A program made the translations under genes and the position numbers. Of a stretch of DNA of 64,000 bases, positions 36,901 to 46,386 are shown one piece after another. The notes beneath the pieces were generated by a model, which saw only the letters and a program-made list of their open reading frames with translations, did no database searches and was not told where the DNA came from. Origin of the DNA: a virus; IMG/VR virus record IMGVR_UViG_3300020172_003394, positions 22,229-86,228 of that record; one strand, 5' to 3'. Positions within the stretch are counted from its first letter, which is position 1, and each line of letters opens with the position of its first letter.

Positions 36901-38597
36901 CAGTTAAATTAAGTGGTGAAAATACTCGTAGAAATAATACATTTACAAGTACAGAAAGAACATATACTCGTGATTTTGATATCACATTATCCACGGGAAC
37001 TACAATTGATATCAGAAGTCGTGAAACGCAAAGTGCGTTCTATACAGATTACAATACTAAACTTAATTTAACAGAAACTTCTACAATTCGTGGTGAATCT
37101 AATAACTATTTCACCACAACAATAGAAATGATGAGTGAGTCTGGTTCTGGTGAAAATGCAACATATAATGCACAGACATTGTTCCTCACATCATCGATGC
37201 CAGAAGGGGAAATAAATACTGGATTATCGAACGGTGTAACCATAGAACATGGTGGTGGAACACCATTTGCAGATTATCATTATTTTGAAGGAACTGGATT
37301 TAATACGATTAACGACAATGGTAGTTTACAAACAACATACGAAGTATTTGACTCCGATATTGATAAATTAAGTTATATTAAATATCTGCAAACCTATGCA
37401 GGATTATCTCCAGACGAAGCACGTGGTGCAGCAGTAGGATACAAACCAGGTAACATTATCAATATTGCTGAATTAATTGGGTTGGATGATAGACTAACAT
37501 ATACAAGTGTTATTAATGTCATTCCACCACGAGCAGACCTTGAAGATTATGGTGTAATTAATTATTTTATTAAAAATAGTGCAATTTACACGTTTGAAAC
37601 AGTTCGAAAAGAAATTATTGGTAGAAATCAACTTAATTTTCTAACGGGACCATCGGCAACCTGGTCATTTGGAACTCAATATAATAGAAATGATGTTGTG
37701 GTACAGTACGGAGCAACAGGATCGGCTAAAACATCAAACGGTAAACTATTTAGATATATCGCGCAAGATTCACCGTCTGTATCATATAATTTTCCATCGC
37801 AAGATGGAAACAGATGGGCACCTGTTTTCTACCGTGGGCAAGCGGTTCAATCACCGTTTCGTGTTATCTTCGATACAAATAAGTTACAAGGTGATGAATC
37901 GGTATTTACATTACCGATTACACGAGTTAATGTCGCTAGACCAACAGTAGCACCAAACAGATATACAACAAGATTAACATTTAGAAATTTCTCGGCAAAT
38001 TCCCGTCAAACTGGTATTATTCGTTTGCAAGCAATTGCCTCACTTCTTTCGGTTGGGATTGGTGTGGGTGATACACCGGCACCAAAAATAAGAGTTCGTT
38101 TATATGACAAGGCACAAACCCGTGACGCGGACTTAAATAGACCTTTTGGTATCGAACCAATCGGTGACCATGGGGTTCTATTAGACATGGAATTTGGAGC
38201 TGGTTCTGTTGGTAAAAATATAGGATTATACCCACCAGTTACGTTGATAAATAATGATACTGGTCAGGCATCTAGTCCAAATATTTATTATACTATAGAT
38301 GAAGTAAATGGTGTTAATTACTCGGCAGGGTTTATTGTCACCTTTAGATATTTCGCTATCGAAGCACCTATCGACTTACCAATCGGATATCTACCAAGGC
38401 ATTACAAGTTCTTCAGAGACACCTTATTAGCAACCAAGCGTAGAAATTCTATAGGATGTCTCCAAACCCAAGATACTACAACAGACGGGCGTTCACCAGT
38501 AGAGGTCACGTTGACCGCGGGAACCACTCTCACAGTATCACCAAACATTTTACAGGATGAAGAAAACTTTGGTGGAATTAACTTAAATGTGAACTAA
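33960..38597 (+). CDS. Giant structural protein with LamG-like domain
   Basis: The 1545-residue protein is the largest in the window. A concanavalin/laminin-G-like domain spans about residues 555-725 (YLVLPMTGSS, TYTLQFRF, FNGYVDEVRVWGER), which usually binds carbohydrate. The rest is mixed, with helical blocks near 375-520 and 860-960 and beta-rich C-terminal parts. Its place after gp6 and size recall outer wedge proteins such as gp7 or a long fibre hinge. The exact T4 equivalent is uncertain. Confidence 0.75.
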   Translation: MALNSGTKSLQLVVAVFDADVDPGERSVSLGLQIQPYEPVSVGLRDALISVLTNQINSKVRSYVDKDRFLKTLINFGEDTQRIVTNWKLDPNDNTKLLIKLLSPLDFDLDVGNRVFISREVVNSVVDTVKLELIPQPDTSLWLRPKNTEVNSFNSDTELLNIHGRRVANQTLSSIGIDVTGSEDQYGGYTFKNDILRKWFTDDYKSVELNIDYSDYANFITYSSAKLRLDAFEQKIIKIAELEGKSRFYNTDAGGSIFGQFETLISTPTIVQSGVTQSLASPVVINQSGSLSLLTGSLVNVFSVQALPSAALYLVEGAKEAALEIENVIRSFDGYERHLFYNSGSAYSASVYYQLNGTEYNPDGTWPKQDQNGTLYPPGSPQVTTWYNLQSAIAQRYDDNNVNLLSNAIPQYLQDDLNSQDFIKFTKLIGHLFDSIKLYIDQLPYIYDRRVNATEGLSQDLIWNVAKSFGLSLTNPDSAASLYSFTTDNTTVKKREQVTELYKRFLHNVPYLNRTRGTANSLKALLGIFGLNEQVVGIRETETTSTGSFEIFDEVTNALNFNTGSYLVLPMTGSSQRETYTLQFRFNNATDAITTLGVGDTGAPSGSWVVDLVPHPSASMGSTYGRIEIKDTIGEVLLSSSYADMFDDEDYYDVMIRYDGPTVTLNVAYSDGEEILYSSSMSTTGSYLRDAWNATQNFYLGGSGSLSTNTFNGYVDEVRVWGERVTDQRFYEQVLDPGSFVGNSYTSPVENLWIRLSFHIPRNLGVGSISNESPYRNKDGGSDPGLPLLPNLTNVIAVGFTNKTAYPLSMTRVSRKIKQYTTNNGAYSYGSNSIIIAPPAVFTEVGTGGELILHRNKSIVNNEARRQQQQTKKYLGFFVSPTDAVNNLLIRSLGNIDVKALVGINSRYESKYSEIERLQNYYKQYYNASVNIPQFVRFFDELAPTLFEQASQFVPAKTILASGIVIEPNILEHKKLVFEKPVKLSGENTRRNNTFTSTERTYTRDFDITLSTGTTIDIRSRETQSAFYTDYNTKLNLTETSTIRGESNNYFTTTIEMMSESGSGENATYNAQTLFLTSSMPEGEINTGLSNGVTIEHGGGTPFADYHYFEGTGFNTINDNGSLQTTYEVFDSDIDKLSYIKYLQTYAGLSPDEARGAAVGYKPGNIINIAELIGLDDRLTYTSVINVIPPRADLEDYGVINYFIKNSAIYTFETVRKEIIGRNQLNFLTGPSATWSFGTQYNRNDVVVQYGATGSAKTSNGKLFRYIAQDSPSVSYNFPSQDGNRWAPVFYRGQAVQSPFRVIFDTNKLQGDESVFTLPITRVNVARPTVAPNRYTTRLTFRNFSANSRQTGIIRLQAIASLLSVGIGVGDTPAPKIRVRLYDKAQTRDADLNRPFGIEPIGDHGVLLDMEFGAGSVGKNIGLYPPVTLINNDTGQASSPNIYYTIDEVNGVNYSAGFIVTFRYFAIEAPIDLPIGYLPRHYKFFRDTLLATKRRNSIGCLQTQDTTTDGRSPVEVTLTAGTTLTVSPNILQDEENFGGINLNVN

Positions 38598-38612
38598 AAC
38601 CAAAGTATAACA

Positions 38613-38620
38613 TATTTATA
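38613..38620 (+). promoter_or_regulatory. Putative late promoter motif TATTTATA
   Basis: CATATTTATATTAG lies 40 bases before the gene at 38653, in the 55-base gap after the giant structural gene. Confidence 0.5.
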
Positions 38621-38652
38621 TTAGACAACTTACGTCAGGAGAGGTACAAATT

Positions 38653-39279
38653 ATGGGATATTTAAACAAGTCAACGATTACAGTTGATGCGGTGTTAACA
38701 AAGAAAGGTAGAGAACTTCTATCGAAGGGCAGAAGTGAATTCGAAATCACTCAATTTGCTGTTGCTGATGACGAAGTAGACTACACGTTGTACACCACAG
38801 CACATCCACTTGGTTCTGCATACTATGGGTCCATCATCGAAGCGATGCCAATTTTGGAAGCTTCTTCTGACGAAACCCAAGCAATGCGTTTTAAGTTAGT
38901 TTCCTTGGATAGAGGCACTAAAGAAATTCCAGTTATTTCTTTGGGTGTATCAGCATACGCACTCAACTATAACGATTCGGTTGTTGTAAGTCCAACTACG
39001 ACCGCAGAACTAGCAACCGCAGGGTATACAGCAATTCTTTATGATGGTAATGTAGCAACCTTGACAACCAGCCAACCATTGGCGGCAGGAACTACAGTAC
39101 CATTCTTTAACGTCAACCAACCAACATCTGCAAATGCAGTTGTGGTTCAAGGATTTAGTTTCAATTTGACCTCGAAAGAACTAACTGTTGACCGTACAAC
39201 ACAATTATCAATTGTAAACAATCTTACTGGCGCAACCAAAACGGTCACCGTTTCTGTGGCTGCTAAGCCAACAGTATAA
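38653..39279 (+). CDS. Structural protein, unknown
   Basis: The 208-residue protein starts with MGYLNKSTITVDAVLTKKGRE, split by a short turn, followed by FEITQFAVADDEVDY. This leader recurs in tail or baseplate proteins of large phages. The C-terminal half is an Ig-like beta domain. AGGAGAGG lies upstream. Function in the tail is inferred from position. Confidence 0.65.
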   Translation: MGYLNKSTITVDAVLTKKGRELLSKGRSEFEITQFAVADDEVDYTLYTTAHPLGSAYYGSIIEAMPILEASSDETQAMRFKLVSLDRGTKEIPVISLGVSAYALNYNDSVVVSPTTTAELATAGYTAILYDGNVATLTTSQPLAAGTTVPFFNVNQPTSANAVVVQGFSFNLTSKELTVDRTTQLSIVNNLTGATKTVTVSVAAKPTV

Positions 39280-39293
39280 CAGGGGTTTAATAT

Positions 39294-40418
39294 ATGGCAA
39301 TTAGAACTTTCGTTCCATTTAATCTTGATGAAGATGTGGTACCAGCAAACCAAACCACAGTAACAACTGGCCTGTGGTCTGGTGATACTGGTAGTTTAAC
39401 TACACTTTTTACATCAACCACACAGATTTCTGCAAGTGGTGAATACTACTTTGATGCATTCGATAAAAATCCAGCAACCGATACTACCGCAGAAGTTCAA
39501 TTTGCTGTGGCATACGGTCACATTTCTGGTGGTGGTTCTCCAACATTGGCACAAGATGACTTGGCAACACTAGCAACCAGAGCAACATACTTACAGTATA
39601 AAAATATTTTGTTAGACCCATCCGATGATTTATTTACATTTGGCACAAATAGTACAGATCACGTTTACGTTATCAATATCCAACGTGCACGTTTAAAGGA
39701 ACAACTTGACCCAGGTAACTGGCTCTTGACTCTTTCTGGTTCCAACGGTAAGTTTACATTTATTGACGATAGTAACCAAACATTAAGTGCAAAGTCGAAA
39801 ACCAGTAAATCTGGTCGTGTATTTAACGTAGCATCGGGTTCACTAACAGGTGTAAGTGGGAGTACCGTCTTAACCAGTCAATCCGCAGCAGGTAAGGGAT
39901 TTGGACTAGTGTTTCCGGATTTGGGTATTATCGTATTAAATCCTGACGCAATCATTCCAACTGTTGGTTTTACATCGGCGTCCGGAGGATTTGGTTGTGG
40001 TTCAGAACAAGACTTTACGTATAGCACTACTAACCTCGTAGTTCCATTTGGACCATTTACTGGTTCATTAACATCAAACGGTGGTGAAGGTCGTGAACAA
40101 CGTAACCACGATGGTTTATTACGTTCAATTAAGTTGGGTGGTGATTTCCAAGCACGTTCGGCAGAAACCATTTCGTCAACACATTATTTTGTTCGTTTAA
40201 GAAATAAGGATTTTAACTACACCAATAATCCAACATTCTATAACAATACCAACGGTCAAATCTTGAATGATGACTTCGTAGAAGATCCAAGAGTATTTCC
40301 AACAAGTGTTGGGTTGTACAACAGTAGAAACGAATTGTTAGCAATAGCAAAACTCAGTCGTCCGTTAGAAAAGTCATTCGACAAGGAAGCATTAATTCGC
40401 GTTCGTCTTGACTTCTAA
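39294..40418 (+). CDS. Structural protein, paralogue of the next gene
   Basis: The 374-residue protein ends with SVGLYNSRNELLAIAKLSRPL, closely matching the C-terminus of the following gene (TIGLYNRNYELLAIAKLANPV). The two share a C-terminal module, perhaps for attaching to a common partner. The N-terminal part is beta-rich and Ser/Thr/Gly-rich as in fibre proteins. Confidence 0.65.
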   Translation: MAIRTFVPFNLDEDVVPANQTTVTTGLWSGDTGSLTTLFTSTTQISASGEYYFDAFDKNPATDTTAEVQFAVAYGHISGGGSPTLAQDDLATLATRATYLQYKNILLDPSDDLFTFGTNSTDHVYVINIQRARLKEQLDPGNWLLTLSGSNGKFTFIDDSNQTLSAKSKTSKSGRVFNVASGSLTGVSGSTVLTSQSAAGKGFGLVFPDLGIIVLNPDAIIPTVGFTSASGGFGCGSEQDFTYSTTNLVVPFGPFTGSLTSNGGEGREQRNHDGLLRSIKLGGDFQARSAETISSTHYFVRLRNKDFNYTNNPTFYNNTNGQILNDDFVEDPRVFPTSVGLYNSRNELLAIAKLSRPLEKSFDKEALIRVRLDF

Positions 40419-40436
40419 TGAACAAAGGGAGGTTCT

Positions 40437-41402
40437 ATGAGAGCAGTAAAACCTCTCGACGCAGATGGATATACTAAAAATGAATACGTAGCGTATGTGT
40501 CCCAGAGTTATACAATTACCTCTGGGTCACTTACGAATACGGAACTGGTTACAATAGATTTCGCAAACCAACCACCTGATGACTGGAAATATCAACAAAC
40601 CAGTGATTTTGATTTGGGAGCTTTGAATTCAGGTAGTGGAATATATTCGTATCCGTTATTTAGTTTATTAAATCGTGCATTTTATTCTTCACAAGGATTG
40701 GTGGAATATGGTACGTCATCTGTAGCCGTCACACAATTTACACCAAGTCAATCGTTATATGTATTTAACATAGCAAACGCAGCAGTCGGAGAAGGAGTAG
40801 GACCGGGTAGTTTTAGCGTTAGAGTTTCAGGTTCTTCTCCAATTGTTGATGATGGGTATGGTCGTTTATATGTAAATAATACTGGTAGTGTGGTGGGTAA
40901 TATTTTTTACAAGCATGGTATCGCTATAGTAAAAAATAACATATCAGCACCATCTCAGTCTGTTTCTACAAATGGATTAAAACTATCACCGTTTTTGGAT
41001 GTAACGGTGGCATTTAGTTCATCGTTTACAATTACAGAACACACAATAGTATGTAAATTACGTCCAACCGAATTCAACGCATCGTTGTTAAATCATACGG
41101 TGGGATATTACAAAGCAGTAACAGGGTCATATGTGTCTGGTTCAGAAACAGTAACATATACAAATTATATAACAAATGTTTCTTCATCTGCAAAAGCTTT
41201 GTCTGGACAATTAATAACAGAATTGTTTGATGTTGGATTGCAATATAAAAGTGATTCTGTGTCAGGTAGTTTAACACCATATGTAACAACAATAGGTTTA
41301 TATAATAGAAATTATGAGTTACTTGCAATTGCAAAACTGGCAAACCCAGTTCCAAGAGCAAAGAACGTAGACCAAACTTTTATCGTAAAGTTCGATACCT
41401 AA
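40437..41402 (+). CDS. Structural protein, paralogue of the previous gene
   Basis: The 321-residue protein follows a GGGAGG site and shares the LLAIAKL C-terminal module with the 39294 product. The middle is beta-rich with many Ser and Tyr. Tail fibre or baseplate location is inferred from neighbours. Confidence 0.65.
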   Translation: MRAVKPLDADGYTKNEYVAYVSQSYTITSGSLTNTELVTIDFANQPPDDWKYQQTSDFDLGALNSGSGIYSYPLFSLLNRAFYSSQGLVEYGTSSVAVTQFTPSQSLYVFNIANAAVGEGVGPGSFSVRVSGSSPIVDDGYGRLYVNNTGSVVGNIFYKHGIAIVKNNISAPSQSVSTNGLKLSPFLDVTVAFSSSFTITEHTIVCKLRPTEFNASLLNHTVGYYKAVTGSYVSGSETVTYTNYITNVSSSAKALSGQLITELFDVGLQYKSDSVSGSLTPYVTTIGLYNRNYELLAIAKLANPVPRAKNVDQTFIVKFDT

Positions 41403-41417
41403 TGTGGAGATGGTAAC

Positions 41418-41843
41418 ATGTCAAAGTTAAAAGAATTATTTGAGAGTTCACAATACGCACGATTGAACTCAATTCCGGGTGGAAACAAGAATTTTAGTGT
41501 TCGTAATCAATCAAACACAGAACAAAGTATTCGACAAGGAAATGCCGTTGATTTCTTTCCAAACACATATCAAGATGGGTTTGATGTAAACAAACCAAGT
41601 CTAAGTGTTCAGGGATTTGCAAAGGCACCTGAAACGCAAACATCCGACTATACAGGTAACCCAACAGGTCAGGCAACAATTGAAAACAATGCATTTGATT
41701 CATACAATCGATTTGCATTAGATGCATTTCGTAATACATACAGTTCAAAGTTAGTTCATAAGTTTTTGGCAACAGATTCTACAAAACAATATAAGACACA
41801 ACAAGAAACATCAGCAGGAGTAGTATTAACATATAACGTCTAA
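41418..41843 (+). CDS. Small structural protein, unknown
   Basis: The 141-residue protein begins MSKLKELFESSQY and is rich in Asn, Gln, Ser and aromatic residues without clear domains, as in extended virion proteins. It closes the tail block; GGAGATGG precedes the ATG. No family is recognised. Confidence 0.6.
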   Translation: MSKLKELFESSQYARLNSIPGGNKNFSVRNQSNTEQSIRQGNAVDFFPNTYQDGFDVNKPSLSVQGFAKAPETQTSDYTGNPTGQATIENNAFDSYNRFALDAFRNTYSSKLVHKFLATDSTKQYKTQQETSAGVVLTYNV

Positions 41844-41859
41844 TATAGACGAGGTTACG

Positions 41860-42210
41860 ATGAAACCCAGAAGTGCAAAGAACAAGGGTAAACGGTTACA
41901 AAATGCAATCAGAGATTTAATACTTGAACACTTTCCGCAATTGGAACCAGATGATGTAGTCTCGACCCTCATGGGAGATTCGGGCGCCGACATCAAGCTT
42001 AGTCCAGCAGCGCGGAAAGTGTTTCCGTATTCTCCTGAGTGTAAGAACCAAGAGAAGGTCAACATTTGGTCAGCCCTCCAACAAGCAGAAACTAATACCA
42101 AAGAAAATACCTATCCGGTCGTATTCTTTAAACGAAATAATACGAAAACATATGCGATTATACCCGCAGACCATTTCTTTGAGTTGACCAAACCAAAAAA
42201 TATAAATTAA
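41860..42210 (+). CDS. PD-(D/E)XK nuclease, Holliday-junction-resolvase-like
   Basis: The 116-residue protein carries MGDSGADIKLS and then SPECKNQEKVNIW. D44, E60 and K62 form the PD-(D/E)XK catalytic set, and the size matches archaeal Hjc-like resolvases or VRR-NUC domains. It would cut branched DNA, needed before packaging or in recombination. Its position next to primase and the gp46/47 fusion supports a DNA role. Confidence 0.75.
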   Translation: MKPRSAKNKGKRLQNAIRDLILEHFPQLEPDDVVSTLMGDSGADIKLSPAARKVFPYSPECKNQEKVNIWSALQQAETNTKENTYPVVFFKRNNTKTYAIIPADHFFELTKPKNIN

Positions 42211-42221
42211 TAAATCAACAC

Positions 42222-42250
42222 TTGATTTTTCGATAGAGAGATGTTAGTAT
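42222..42250 (+). promoter_or_regulatory. Sigma70-like promoter before primase
   Basis: TTGATT (42222-42227), 17 bases, TAGTAT (42245-42250). Transcription would start about 42257, next to the primase ATG (42258). Confidence 0.5.
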
Positions 42251-42257
42251 TCATACT

Positions 42258-43172
42258 ATGAACCTAATATCTCTTTTATCGCAAATACTCGGTGACTACA
42301 AGCAAATGGGCAAGGGGGAGCATTACTTCTCCTGTCCGTTTTGCCATCATCACAATAAGAAGTTTGCGGTGAATGTTGTTAAGAATAAATGGAAGTGTTG
42401 GGTCTGTGGAGCACGGGGTCGGCATCTGATTGGATTGTTCAAGAAGTTGGATGTTTCACCAGCACAAATCAAAGAGCTGAAGAAGTGTCTGAATGAAGAT
42501 GATGTAAAGAGTTATGTGGATATAGACCCAAATGAAGTCGTGGAACTTCATTTACCTTACGAGTTTAAACCACTCTGGAAACCCACGAACACGTTCGAAT
42601 ACAAGCACGCAATCAATTACTTAAAGAAGCGTGGTATTACTGGATACGATATTATCCGTTATCGTATGGGATATTGTGAAACAGGTACATATGGTGGTCG
42701 TATCATCGTCCCGTCATATGATGTGGATGGAAAACTTAATTACTTTATTGCCCGTGCATATCACGAATCGGGTATGAAATATAAGAACCCACCAATCTCG
42801 AAGAATGTGGTGGTATTCGAGGAACAAATCAACTGGAACGAACCTGTTGTATTGGTGGAAGGTGTGTTCGATGCACTGGCGGTTCGTCGTAATGCAATCC
42901 CGATGTTGGGTAAGTTTATACCCAAGAAGTTAGAGGTCAAACTACTTGAAAATCGTGTGAAGAAGGTGTATATTCTTCTCGACGATGATGCAAAAACGGA
43001 AGCAATACAACTGGAACGCAAGTTATCAGCATATGGAATACAAGTATCACAAGTGTCGGTGAGTGGGGGTGACGCCGCTGACCTTGGGTTCCAAAAGACC
43101 TGGGAGTTTATTAATTACTCCAAGGCAACTACCTTTAAGGACTTTATACAAAATAGGTTATCAAACGCATGA
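42258..43172 (+). CDS. DNA primase (DnaG/gp61-type)
   Basis: The 304-residue protein has an N-terminal zinc finger (C26-x2-C29 and C47-x2-C50), then a TOPRIM core with VVLVEGVFDALA (Glu) and VYILLDDDAK (Asp cluster). It synthesises RNA primers for lagging-strand replication. It is slightly shorter than T4 gp61 (342). The stop overlaps the next ATG by four bases. No ribosome site is seen, so a leaderless mRNA or read-through from upstream are options. Confidence 0.9.
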   Translation: MNLISLLSQILGDYKQMGKGEHYFSCPFCHHHNKKFAVNVVKNKWKCWVCGARGRHLIGLFKKLDVSPAQIKELKKCLNEDDVKSYVDIDPNEVVELHLPYEFKPLWKPTNTFEYKHAINYLKKRGITGYDIIRYRMGYCETGTYGGRIIVPSYDVDGKLNYFIARAYHESGMKYKNPPISKNVVVFEEQINWNEPVVLVEGVFDALAVRRNAIPMLGKFIPKKLEVKLLENRVKKVYILLDDDAKTEAIQLERKLSAYGIQVSQVSVSGGDAADLGFQKTWEFINYSKATTFKDFIQNRLSNA

Positions 43173-46100
43173 ATATAAGTGTTCCATTTAATAAACTCAA
43201 AAAAATAATTCATCTCGCAGATATTCATATTCGATTATTTAAGCGACACGAAGAATATAACGAATGTTTCCAAACTTTCTATAACCAGTTGCGTCAAGAA
43301 GATTTGACCGACTCGGTTATTGTCGTTGCTGGTGATATCGTTCACGCTAAGACGGATATGAGTCCTGAGATGGTGGTGATGGCTACGGAGTTCTTGAAGA
43401 CGTTAGCGGATATGGCATCCACCATTATCATCGCAGGAAACCACGACCTCAACTTGTCCAATATGAATCGATTGGATAGTTTGACCCCAATCGTCAATAG
43501 TATCAATCATAAAGACCTCCATTACTTTAAGCACTCTGGTGTTTACACGATTGCCGACACCGACTTTGCTGTATATTCCATTCTTGATGACAAGGAGAAG
43601 TGGCCTTCCCACAGGGATTGTTCATCTCGTCGAAAGGTTGCTCTCTATCACGGACCTGTGTTCGGGGCAACGACAGATGCTAAGTATACCATTACTAATC
43701 GACATGTAGATGTGTCGGCGTTCAATGGATTTGATATGGTCTTACTTGGTGACATCCATAAGCATCAAGTATTACAAGAACGAGACGCAGAAAATAAGAA
43801 GCCCGTAGTAGTTTACGCATCATCACTCATCCAACAGAACCACGGTGAAAGTCTTGATAACCACGGGTGGTGTATGTGGGATGTCCATAACTGCACCTTC
43901 CAGTTCCGTCAACTTCCAAATAACTACGGATATTATACTGTTGAAGTCCAAGGTGGGAAAGTTCCAGTTCTAACTGATGTTCCTAACAATGTTCGTATGC
44001 GGATATTCACGGGGAACCTTGATACCTCCGCGGTCAAGAAGTTGACGGCAGTATTACGAAAGCAACATAATATCATTGAGTTGAGTATCAACAAGTCGCG
44101 ATATGATAGTAGTAATCGTGAGAAGATGAAGAGCGGTATCGAAATTATCGATGTTCAGAACATCAATAATCAGAATCAACTCATCCAAGATTGGTTGGAA
44201 CGACAATACGATAATACAATTGATAAACCATTGATGGACAAAATCTTGGATGTAAATAAGAACTTAAACGCACAAATCAATCACGACGACCATTCTCGTA
44301 ATGTGAATTGGCGTCCTCTCCAACTGAAGTTTTCGAATATGTTCTCGTATGGTGACGACAATATCATCAACTTTGGTAAGATGAAGGGGATATATGGTAT
44401 CTTTGCCAATAACGCATCGGGTAAGAGTTCTGCGATGGATGCCCTTATCTTTACCCTTTACGATAAGACTCCACGAGCATTTCGTGGTGACCATATAATG
44501 AATAATAGGAAGGACACGTTTACCTGCCAGTTAAAGTTTGAAATCAACAATGAAATCTTCTATATCCGTAGAACAGGCACCCGTAAAAAGACGGGTGATG
44601 TAAAGGTTGATGTCTCATTCTGGCGGGAGAACGAGGACGGAACCCACGAGTCATTAAATGGTGAGGACCGCCGTGATACGAATGTCAACATCAGAAACTA
44701 TGTTGGAACCTACGAAGATTTCGTCCTAACTGCACTCAGTAGTCAGAATAGTAATGCTTTATTCATTGATAAGTCTCATAGTGAACGCAAAGACCTGCTT
44801 ATCCAGTTTATGGGATTAAGTATCTTTGACAAGTTATGTGACACCGCTAATGACGAGATGAAGGAAATCTCTGGGGCACTTCGTAAGTTTAAGAAGGTCG
44901 ATTTCTCTCAGACTTTATCCGATACACAAAGTAAGTTAGACGCCACCCGTGAGGAACACGAACGGGTAGAAGGGTTGTTCTCTAAGATTAAACAGGAACA
45001 GGAAACCCTCTACGAGAAGTTAAAGGGATTACAGGAACAAAAACGACCTGTCCCTAATATCGAACTGGATATTGATACCCTCTTATCTACGAAGGATAAG
45101 GTGGTCGAGCTTGCGGCATCCTACGAAGAAGATAAGGGTGAAGCAGAAGGACGATTACAATATATTCACGATACAATCGCAGAGAAAACAAAGGAAGTAG
45201 TGGATGCAAATATTCCAGAACTTCGAAACTCTGTTGAAGAATATAATAGATTATCTGACCTCTTTAATAAGGGTAGTAATGCCTTGAAGTTAACCACATC
45301 GAAGATTGGGGAAAAGGTAAAGTTCCAAATCAAACTCGACAGTTACAAGTATAATCCAGATTGTGATGTCTGTGTTGACAACAATAAATCAATTATCTCA
45401 GATAAACAACAAGTAGCACACGAGTTATTGGAGTTAGAAGAGGTGCGAATCAAGCAGACAGCTGCCATTGAAGAAATCAAACAGCAGATGGAACCCCTGG
45501 TTGATAAGGTCAATCTCTGTGCATACTACGAGAAGATACAGAGTGAAGTCCAACAACTCCAGAAGAAGGCAAGCGGGATTGAACTTGACATCCAGAAGAT
45601 ATTGACCAACATCGAAAAGTGTGACCGCAAGCGTGAGCAAGTGGAAAACGACATCGAACTTCATCGATCAAACAAAGAAAATATTGAATACAATATTGAG
45701 ATAGACAGTCGTGTTGACCATATCCAATATGACATCAATACATCCAAAAAGAAGGCTGACCATATGGAAAAGGTGGTTCGTGACTTGCATGGTGAAATCA
45801 AGGTCTTAGAAGCCACCAAGACAGACATTATGAACCAGATTAAGGAAGCGGAAGAGTTAGAAGCAACCTACGAGGCATACAAGTATTATATGGAAGCGGT
45901 TGGTCGTGATGGCATTCCATATGACTTGATGAGTAAGGCAATCCCGAACATTGAAGCTGAAATAAATAATATTTTAAGTCAAATCGTAGACTTCACCATC
46001 TCCCTCGAAGTGGATGGAAAGAACATCGTCGGTAAGTTAAACTACGATTATGACCGCGTATGGCCGTTGGAAAACTCATCGGGCATGGAACGTTTTATTA

Positions 46101-46348
46101 GTAGTCTGGCAATCCGTGTTGCCCTGATGAACGCATCCAACCTTCCAAAGTCCAATTTCTTGATTATTGACGAAGGATTGGGGACATTAGACGCAGAAAA
46201 TATGACTTCGATGCATACCTTATTCGGTATCTTGAAAGCACAATTCGATTTCCTTATCGTTATCAGCCATTTGGATGTGGTTAGAGATATGGTCGATAAT
46301 TTAATTGAGATAAAAAGAGAAGACGGATTCTCGTATATCCAGTCGTGA
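43169..46348 (+). CDS. Fused SbcD-SbcC (gp47-gp46) recombination nuclease
   Basis: The 1059-residue chain joins two proteins that are separate in T4. Residues 1-340 are a Mre11/SbcD-type phosphoesterase (D18 and H20 in LADIHIR, GDIVH, AGNHDLN). From about 385 on it is an SMC-like Rad50/SbcC ATPase: Walker A ANNASGKSS (K419), long coiled coils around a zinc hook CDVC (C732, C735), signature SSGMERF and Walker B LIIDEG (D1001, E1002). The complex resects DNA ends for recombination-dependent replication. The fusion fixes a 1:1 ratio. Confidence 0.93.
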   Translation: MNISVPFNKLKKIIHLADIHIRLFKRHEEYNECFQTFYNQLRQEDLTDSVIVVAGDIVHAKTDMSPEMVVMATEFLKTLADMASTIIIAGNHDLNLSNMNRLDSLTPIVNSINHKDLHYFKHSGVYTIADTDFAVYSILDDKEKWPSHRDCSSRRKVALYHGPVFGATTDAKYTITNRHVDVSAFNGFDMVLLGDIHKHQVLQERDAENKKPVVVYASSLIQQNHGESLDNHGWCMWDVHNCTFQFRQLPNNYGYYTVEVQGGKVPVLTDVPNNVRMRIFTGNLDTSAVKKLTAVLRKQHNIIELSINKSRYDSSNREKMKSGIEIIDVQNINNQNQLIQDWLERQYDNTIDKPLMDKILDVNKNLNAQINHDDHSRNVNWRPLQLKFSNMFSYGDDNIINFGKMKGIYGIFANNASGKSSAMDALIFTLYDKTPRAFRGDHIMNNRKDTFTCQLKFEINNEIFYIRRTGTRKKTGDVKVDVSFWRENEDGTHESLNGEDRRDTNVNIRNYVGTYEDFVLTALSSQNSNALFIDKSHSERKDLLIQFMGLSIFDKLCDTANDEMKEISGALRKFKKVDFSQTLSDTQSKLDATREEHERVEGLFSKIKQEQETLYEKLKGLQEQKRPVPNIELDIDTLLSTKDKVVELAASYEEDKGEAEGRLQYIHDTIAEKTKEVVDANIPELRNSVEEYNRLSDLFNKGSNALKLTTSKIGEKVKFQIKLDSYKYNPDCDVCVDNNKSIISDKQQVAHELLELEEVRIKQTAAIEEIKQQMEPLVDKVNLCAYYEKIQSEVQQLQKKASGIELDIQKILTNIEKCDRKREQVENDIELHRSNKENIEYNIEIDSRVDHIQYDINTSKKKADHMEKVVRDLHGEIKVLEATKTDIMNQIKEAEELEATYEAYKYYMEAVGRDGIPYDLMSKAIPNIEAEINNILSQIVDFTISLEVDGKNIVGKLNYDYDRVWPLENSSGMERFISSLAIRVALMNASNLPKSNFLIIDEGLGTLDAENMTSMHTLFGILKAQFDFLIVISHLDVVRDMVDNLIEIKREDGFSYIQS

Positions 46349-46375
46349 TAACTATTTATATTGAGTAGTTATCAC
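46345..46375 (+). promoter_or_regulatory. TATTTATA motif inside a 10-bp palindromic stem
   Basis: GTGATAACTA/TAGTTATCAC form a perfect 10-bp inverted repeat around TTTATATTGAG, with TATTTATA at 46353-46360 spanning its edge. The stop of the SbcDC gene lies in the left arm and the next gene starts 12 bases after the right arm. It is a putative late promoter or operator, or an mRNA hairpin. Confidence 0.55.
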
Positions 46376-46386
46376 TATGAGACACT

